Shown in pieces: positions 7,329 through 10,739 of a stretch of 10,739 nt of DNA; within the stretch, counting starts at the first letter, position 1, and each line of letters begins with the position of its first letter. Where the stretch lies: positions 1-10,739 of the forward strand of contig JAEWHQ010000043.1 of the NCBI GenBank assembly GCA_023387715.1, written 5' to 3'. Source of the DNA: Pseudomonadota bacterium. GTDB lineage: Bacteria; Pseudomonadota; Alphaproteobacteria; Rhizobiales; Rhizobiaceae. Under the pieces are notes generated by a model. It had not been told where the DNA came from and made no database searches. It saw only the letters and a list, made by a program, of their open reading frames with translations. The position numbers and the translations under genes are program-made.

Positions 7329-7334
7329 TCAGGC
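7323..7334. repeat. Perfect 12-bp palindrome over the pgk stop codon
   Basis: GCCTGATCAGGC is its own reverse complement and includes the pgk TGA stop (7326-7328). No T-run follows directly; the real terminator lies 20 bp further on. Function unknown and possibly none. Confidence 0.35.
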
Positions 7335-7354
7335 TTTCAGATCTGTTTAAAAAT

Positions 7355-7386
7355 AAGCCCTGCCGATTTTTTCGGCGGGGCTTTTT
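7355..7386 (+). terminator. Intrinsic terminator after pgk
   Basis: A 12-bp stem with one G-T wobble: arms 7355-7366 (AAGCCCTGCCGA) and 7372-7383 (TCGGCGGGGCTT), closed by a T-rich loop and followed by a T-run to 7386. It separates pgk from fba. Confidence 0.88.
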
Positions 7387-7477
7387 ATTTTATGCTCGCA
7401 CAAAATCGCAAACAGGATTAGCCTGTGGATCAAATCTGTTGCAGTTTAACGATCATTAAGAAAACTTGTTCGAACTA

Positions 7478-7501
7478 AATCGATTGAATTTATTTCAATC
7501 G
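7478..7501. promoter_or_regulatory. Operator-like dyad upstream of fba
   Basis: CGATTGAA (7481-7488) and TTCAATCG (7494-7501) are perfect 8-bp inverted arms around TTTAT, about 85 bp upstream of the fba ATG. The left part, 7478-7488, is the exact reverse complement of TTCAATCGATT upstream of tkt. A weak promoter match (TTGTTC 7466-7471, 17-bp spacer, TTTATT 7489-7494) would put the -10 box inside the dyad, which would suit a repressor. No T-run follows, so it is not a terminator. The regulator is unknown. Confidence 0.45.
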
Positions 7502-7584
7502 TTTCAAATAGTTGGCGGGCATTTGTTTTATCTGCCAGTTCTGCTATCGGCAAACCAAGCTAACTTTTACAGGAGTTTTTGGGT

Positions 7585-8610
7585 ATGACCGAACGTCTTG
7601 AAGATATTGCAGTTGCCATGGTGGCAAGTGGTAAGGGCATTCTTGCAGCCGACGAAAGCTCCGGCACAATCAAGAAGCGCTTCGATTCTATCAATGTAAC
7701 ATCAACTGAAGATGCACGCCGCGACTATCGCGAAATGCTGTTCCGCGCTGATGATGCGATGAAGAACCATATCTCCGGCGTTATCCTTTATGACGAAACC
7801 CTGCGTCAGAAAGCCAAAGACGGCACACCGCTGGTTGATATCATGCGCAATGCGGGCAGTATTCCTGGTATTAAAGTCGATATGGGTGCCAAGCCATTGG
7901 CAGGCTTTGAAGGTGAAACCATCACCGAAGGTCTTGATGGTCTGCGTGAACGCCTGACAGAATATTATGCGCTGGGCGCTCGTTTTGCTAAATGGCGTGC
8001 TGTTATCTCGATTTCTTCTGCGCTGCCAACCTATGGCGCCATCAAGCAGAATGCGCAAGCTTTGGCTCGCTATGCAGCGCTTTGTCAGGAAGCTGGCATT
8101 GTTCCTATCGTAGAGCCGGAAATCCTGATGGACGGCGTACCAGGCGACCATTCCATCGACCGCAACTATGAAGTGACCGATGCAGTTCTGAAATCTGTTT
8201 TCAATGAACTCTATGATGCCCGTGTAAAGCTCGAAGGAATGATCCTCAAGCCAAACATGGTTATCGACGGCAAAAATGCCCGCACCGCATCTGTTGCTGA
8301 AATCGCAGAAAAGACCGTACGTTGCCTGAAAGCCAATGTGCCATCTGCTGTTCCAGGTATTGCATTCCTCTCCGGCGGTCAGTCGGATGTTGAAGCAACT
8401 GCAAACCTCAATGCGATGAATGCAGGCTTTGATATGCCTTGGAACCTGACCTTCTCTTATGGTCGTGCATTGCAGGCCGCGGCTCTGAAAGCTTGGGGCG
8501 GCAGGGAAGAAAATGTTGCAGCTGGCCAGAAAGCCTTTGCACATCGCGCCCGCATGAACGGCTTGGCCGCAGAAGGCAAGTGGAGCGAAGCTCTCGAAAA
8601 CGCCGGCTAA
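7585..8610 (+). CDS. fba: Fructose-bisphosphate aldolase, class I
   Basis: A 341-residue class I (metal-independent, Schiff-base) aldolase. It cleaves fructose 1,6-bisphosphate to dihydroxyacetone phosphate and glyceraldehyde 3-phosphate, and works in reverse during gluconeogenesis. Key residues can be placed by comparison with the animal-type family: Asp24 in LAADESSGT, Lys137 in AKWRAV, Glu178 in VEPEI, and the Schiff-base Lys222 in MILKPNMV. The phosphate-binding region LSGGQSD and the segment WNLTFSYGRALQ are also present. I chose the ATG at 7585 with AGGAG 9 nt upstream (7571-7575); a TTG two codons earlier is too close to that site. Two adjacent stop codons (8608-8613) end it, then a terminator. 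It has its own 256-bp upstream region after the pgk stop and need not be co-transcribed with pgk. Confidence 0.96.
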   Translation: MTERLEDIAVAMVASGKGILAADESSGTIKKRFDSINVTSTEDARRDYREMLFRADDAMKNHISGVILYDETLRQKAKDGTPLVDIMRNAGSIPGIKVDMGAKPLAGFEGETITEGLDGLRERLTEYYALGARFAKWRAVISISSALPTYGAIKQNAQALARYAALCQEAGIVPIVEPEILMDGVPGDHSIDRNYEVTDAVLKSVFNELYDARVKLEGMILKPNMVIDGKNARTASVAEIAEKTVRCLKANVPSAVPGIAFLSGGQSDVEATANLNAMNAGFDMPWNLTFSYGRALQAAALKAWGGREENVAAGQKAFAHRARMNGLAAEGKWSEALENAG

Positions 8611-8622
8611 TAAGCCTGAATT

Positions 8623-8651
8623 AAAAACCCCGCTTCAAGCGGGGTTTTTTT
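8623..8651. terminator. Terminator after fba, probably bidirectional
   Basis: CCCCGCT (8628-8634) and AGCGGGG (8638-8644) with a 3-nt loop, extended by flanking AAAAA and TTTTT pairs. Seven T residues follow on the plus strand (8645-8651) and five on the minus strand. It ends fba and could also stop any minus-strand read-through from trcR. Confidence 0.9.
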
Positions 8652-8687
8652 ATATCTGCTGTTTGCTTTGAAGTGCCGTAAGGCATT

Positions 8688-8724
8688 AAAAAAGCCGGAA
8701 CGCTGAAAAAGAGTTCCGGCTTTT
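8688..8724 (-). terminator. Intrinsic terminator after trcR
   Basis: AAAAGCCGGAAC (8690-8701) and GTTCCGGCTTTT (8713-8724) form a perfect 12-bp inverted repeat with an 11-nt loop. Read on the minus strand, GCCGGC-rich pairing is followed by a six-T run (8688-8693 on the plus strand are A). It lies 10 bp beyond the trcR stop, so trcR and fba each have their own hairpin in the convergent gap. Confidence 0.87.
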
Positions 8725-8734
8725 AGAAGATTTA

Positions 8735-9427
8735 TTAAATTTCTTCTTCGTCGTCGTCTGAGGCAGCGCTTTTGAGCGAAGACAGTTTGGCAAATACCTT
8801 ATCGGCATCCAGCTCTTCTTCTTCAGCCGCACCACTGTGATAATCACGGTTTTCAGTGGCGGTTGCTGGCATCAATGTCGGATCGATTTCCGGTTCTGCC
8901 GGACGATTGCGTGCTGCACGATCCACTTCGATATCCAGATCAATCTGGGTGCAAAGGCCAAGTGTTACCGGATCCATCGGGGTCAGGTTGGCTGAGTTCC
9001 AGTGGGTACGGTTACGTATCTGCTCAATTGTTGATTTCGTCGTGCCGAGCAAACGGGAAATCTGAGCGTCTTTAAGCTCCGGATGGTTGCGAACCAGCCA
9101 AAGAATAGAATTCGGACGATCCTGACGCTTGGACAAAGGCGTATAACGGGCACCTTTACGCTTTGGCTCTGGAACACGCACTTTCGGCTCTGACAATTTC
9201 AGACGGTGGTTGATATCTTTTTCACCGAGTGCAATTTCTTCGCGTGATAGCTGGCCAGTCATGACTGGATCCAAACCTTTGATGCCCTGCGAAGCTTCGC
9301 CATCTGCAATGGCTTTCACCTCAAGCGGGTGCAAACGACAGAAATTTGCGATCTGATCAAAAGACAGAGCTGTATTGTCGACAAGCCAGACGGCCGTTGC
9401 TTTCGGCATAAGAAGCTGGGTGGCCAT
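8735..9427 (-). CDS. trcR: DUF1013 family transcriptional regulator TrcR
   Basis: A 230-residue protein of the alphaproteobacterial DUF1013 family, named cell cycle transcriptional regulator TrcR in current annotation. Two helix-turn-helix-like segments are visible: LSFDQIANFCRLHPLEVKAI (21-40) and LKDAQISRLLGTTKSTIEQI (118-137). Between them is a basic stretch (EPKRKGARYTPLSKRQDRP, 87-105), and the tail is strongly acidic (EEEEL at about 202-206, DDDEEE near the end). This suits a DNA-binding protein. I chose the ATG at 9427 (MATQLLMPKATAVWL), which has AGAGGA 9 nt upstream. The frame stays open up to 9502, but those 25 residues come from the leader and are not family-like. Target genes cannot be read from this window. 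Confidence 0.9.
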   Translation of the reverse strand: MATQLLMPKATAVWLVDNTALSFDQIANFCRLHPLEVKAIADGEASQGIKGLDPVMTGQLSREEIALGEKDINHRLKLSEPKVRVPEPKRKGARYTPLSKRQDRPNSILWLVRNHPELKDAQISRLLGTTKSTIEQIRNRTHWNSANLTPMDPVTLGLCTQIDLDIEVDRAARNRPAEPEIDPTLMPATATENRDYHSGAAEEEELDADKVFAKLSSLKSAASDDDEEEI

Positions 9428-9506
9428 TAGATATAATCCTCTTGTTCGTCCGCTCCGGTGGCGCGGGACGTGGGCAAAAACCACAATTTCCGGGAAATTC
9501 AAACTC

Positions 9507-9535
9507 TATATATATGTTTATTTGCTGGTCGGCAA
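9507..9535 (-). promoter_or_regulatory. Candidate trcR promoter
   Basis: On the minus strand TTGCCG (9530-9535) and TATATA (9507-9512) are exactly 17 bp apart. A start about 7 nt downstream would give a leader of roughly 70 nt before the trcR ATG. The spacing is ideal and both boxes match reasonably. Confidence 0.45.
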
Positions 9536-9589
9536 GAAAACCCTGCATGAAGTCGCATTGTTTATCTTCAACTTTGGTGACGAGACAGG

Positions 9590-9642
9590 GCAGTTTTTCA
9601 GCAAAAGCCACGATAATGGGCGGATTTTCACCGAAAAACTGC
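9590..9642. repeat. 10-bp perfect inverted repeat with a 33-nt centre
   Basis: GCAGTTTTTC (9590-9599) and GAAAAACTGC (9633-9642) are exact inverted copies. They begin 9 bp past the stop of the oxidoreductase gene. Neither strand has a T-run after the second arm, so it is not a standard terminator. It could be an RNA stem-loop in the 3' untranslated region or a paired protein-binding site upstream of trcR. Confidence 0.5.
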
Positions 9643-9651
9643 GGTTTGGGA

Positions 9652-10656
9652 TCATCTAAGTTTCAAAACGATTTTGCCAATATGGTTACCGTCCTCCATA
9701 CGCTTATGGGCAAGACTGGCTTGGTTGAGCGCAAAGCTTTGATCCATAACCGGTGCAATCTGGCGTTTTTCAAGAAGCGGCCAGACTTGGGCTTGCAGTG
9801 CTGCGGCAATGCCAGCTTTAAACGCGACGGAGCGTGCGCGCAAAGTAGAGCCGGTATGGGTCAGGCGCTTGGTCATCAGGCGGGCAAAATTCACGCTCGA
9901 TTTAGCACCGTTTAAAAATGCAATTTGTACAATACGGCCATCCATGGCAGCGGCCTGATAGTTGCGGTCAACATAGTCGCCGCCAACCATATCGAGAATC
10001 ACATCCGCCCCTTTGCCTTTAGTGGCAGTTTTGACGGCTTCGACAAAATCCTGCGTTTTGTAATTGACGGCGATGTTGGCGCCCAGTTTCAGGCAGGCAT
10101 CGCATTTTTCATCCGATCCGGCGGTGGCAATGACAAAAGCTCCAAAAGCTTTGGCCAGCTGAATAGCTGTAGTTCCGATGCCGGATGTGCCGCCGTGAAC
10201 CAAAAAGATTTCGTCTTTTTTTAAATTTCCGCGCTCAAATACATTGTGCCAGACGGTGAAAAAAGTTTCCGGAATGCAGGCAGCTTCTTCATAGCTGAAA
10301 CCTTGTGGCATCGGCAAAGCATTGCTTTCATCAACAACGGCATATTCTGCATAGCCGCCACCTGCAAGAAGTGCGCAGACTTTGTCGCCGATTTGATAGT
10401 GGCTGGTTTGCGCTCCCACGGCCACCACTTCACCGGCAATTTCAAGACCCGGAATATCGGAAGCACCTTCGGGAGGCGCATATTGGCCAAGGCGTTGCAA
10501 CACATCAGGGCGGTTAACACCGGCTGCATGCACGCGAACCAAAATGTCCGTTTCTTTCAGCTCAGGAATGTCGCGGCTTGTCAGGCTTAAAACATCAGGC
10601 GAACCGGCCTCTTTAATTTCGATGGCTTGCATTTTTTGAGGGTGCTGCGGGTGCAT
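9652..10656 (-). CDS. NAD(P)H-quinone oxidoreductase-like protein, PIG3 family (MDR superfamily)
   Basis: A 334-residue zinc-free medium-chain dehydrogenase/reductase. Family members reduce quinones or other electrophiles with NADPH. The GroES-like domain shows AGVNRPDVLQRLG (45-57) and PGLEIAGEVVAVG (69-81); GDKVCALLAGGGYAEY (90-105) follows. The nucleotide-binding motif is VHGGTSGIGTTAIQLAKA (153-170), then ILDMVGGDYVDRN. RLTHTGSTLRARS and HIGKIVLKL close the protein as in PIG3 homologues. The cysteine ligands of zinc alcohol dehydrogenases are absent. The start at 10656 is favoured by AGGAG six to seven nt upstream; the alternative Met9 at 10632 has no such site. The physiological substrate is unknown. 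The 83 bp upstream to the window edge show no convincing promoter. Confidence 0.92.
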   Translation of the reverse strand: MHPQHPQKMQAIEIKEAGSPDVLSLTSRDIPELKETDILVRVHAAGVNRPDVLQRLGQYAPPEGASDIPGLEIAGEVVAVGAQTSHYQIGDKVCALLAGGGYAEYAVVDESNALPMPQGFSYEEAACIPETFFTVWHNVFERGNLKKDEIFLVHGGTSGIGTTAIQLAKAFGAFVIATAGSDEKCDACLKLGANIAVNYKTQDFVEAVKTATKGKGADVILDMVGGDYVDRNYQAAAMDGRIVQIAFLNGAKSSVNFARLMTKRLTHTGSTLRARSVAFKAGIAAALQAQVWPLLEKRQIAPVMDQSFALNQASLAHKRMEDGNHIGKIVLKLR

Positions 10657-10739
10657 GATGATCTCCTGATTGCTTTAAAATGTCCGAGGCAATTTTAGGG
10701 GTGCTAAATCGGTTTATTGGGGTATGATAAATATTTGTG

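Larger units (their letters stand above)
9428..9651. other. Intergenic region between the oxidoreductase gene and trcR
   Basis: A 224-bp interval on the shared minus strand. It holds the long-armed inverted repeat (9590-9642) and the candidate trcR promoter (9507-9535). Two short open frames cross it: 45 codons starting at 9655 with its ATG overlapping the oxidoreductase TGA, and an 84-codon frame from a GTG at 9611 that runs into trcR. Neither has a good ribosome-binding site, and I do not call either as a gene. Confidence 0.5.

Noticed and set aside
7446..7459. TTAA-N6-TTAA upstream of fba as a CtrA site
   Set aside because: CtrA sites need a 7-nt spacer between the TTAA halves; here it is 6.
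4984..7475. TTCGAA hexamers near tkt (2671), between tkt and gap (4995) and upstream of fba (7469) as a shared site
   Set aside because: The hexamer is short and also occurs inside the tkt coding region (near 4721), so the excess is not convincing.
7702..8544. 280-codon ORF antisense to fba
   Set aside because: It is a shadow of the aldolase codon pattern on the opposite strand; no ribosome-binding site or family features, while fba itself is unmistakable.

Overview
The window reads as a core-chromosome segment of an alphaproteobacterium of the order Hyphomicrobiales (Rhizobiales), most likely near the Brucella/Ochrobactrum/Bartonella group. Three things suggest this: the tkt-gap-pgk run followed by a class I (Schiff-base) fructose-bisphosphate aldolase, a DUF1013/TrcR regulator (an alphaproteobacterial family), and the DUF4164-zapA-6S RNA-fau cluster. 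Base composition looks close to half GC by eye, which seems low for Brucella and high for Bartonella, so the genus is left open. No mobile element, CRISPR array, tRNA or rRNA was found, and nothing suggests recent horizontal transfer.

Left block, minus strand, read from right to left (2470 down to 34): a small coiled-coil DUF4164 protein, zapA, the 6S RNA gene ssrS, fau (5-formyl-THF cyclo-ligase), a YmdB-type metallophosphoesterase and a strong terminator. It combines Z-ring assembly with the 6S RNA/fau pair, the same zapA-ssrS-fau order known from gammaproteobacteria. The 6S gene falls in an interval with no credible protein gene and has its own TATATT -10 box.

Central block, plus strand (2971-8610): tkt, gap, pgk and fba cover the pentose-phosphate/triose part of central carbon metabolism. 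The genes share a direction but are not one uninterrupted transcription unit. Strong intrinsic terminators follow gap, pgk and fba, and a weaker hairpin lies between tkt and gap. A 500-bp divergent region (2471-2970) separates this block from the left one. An 11-bp sequence is shared, in opposite orientation, by the regions upstream of tkt and fba; at fba it is part of a longer perfect dyad. This is the best candidate for common regulation.

Right block, minus strand (10656 down to 8735): a PIG3-type NAD(P)H-quinone oxidoreductase-like MDR protein, then a 224-bp interval with an unusual long-armed inverted repeat and a plausible promoter, then the DUF1013/TrcR regulator. trcR and fba converge on two adjacent hairpin terminators.

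No exotic or undescribed system was found. The points worth a second look are regulatory: the shared tkt/fba motif, a perfect dyad upstream of the DUF4164-zapA genes, the terminator between gap and pgk, and the inverted repeat downstream of the oxidoreductase gene.
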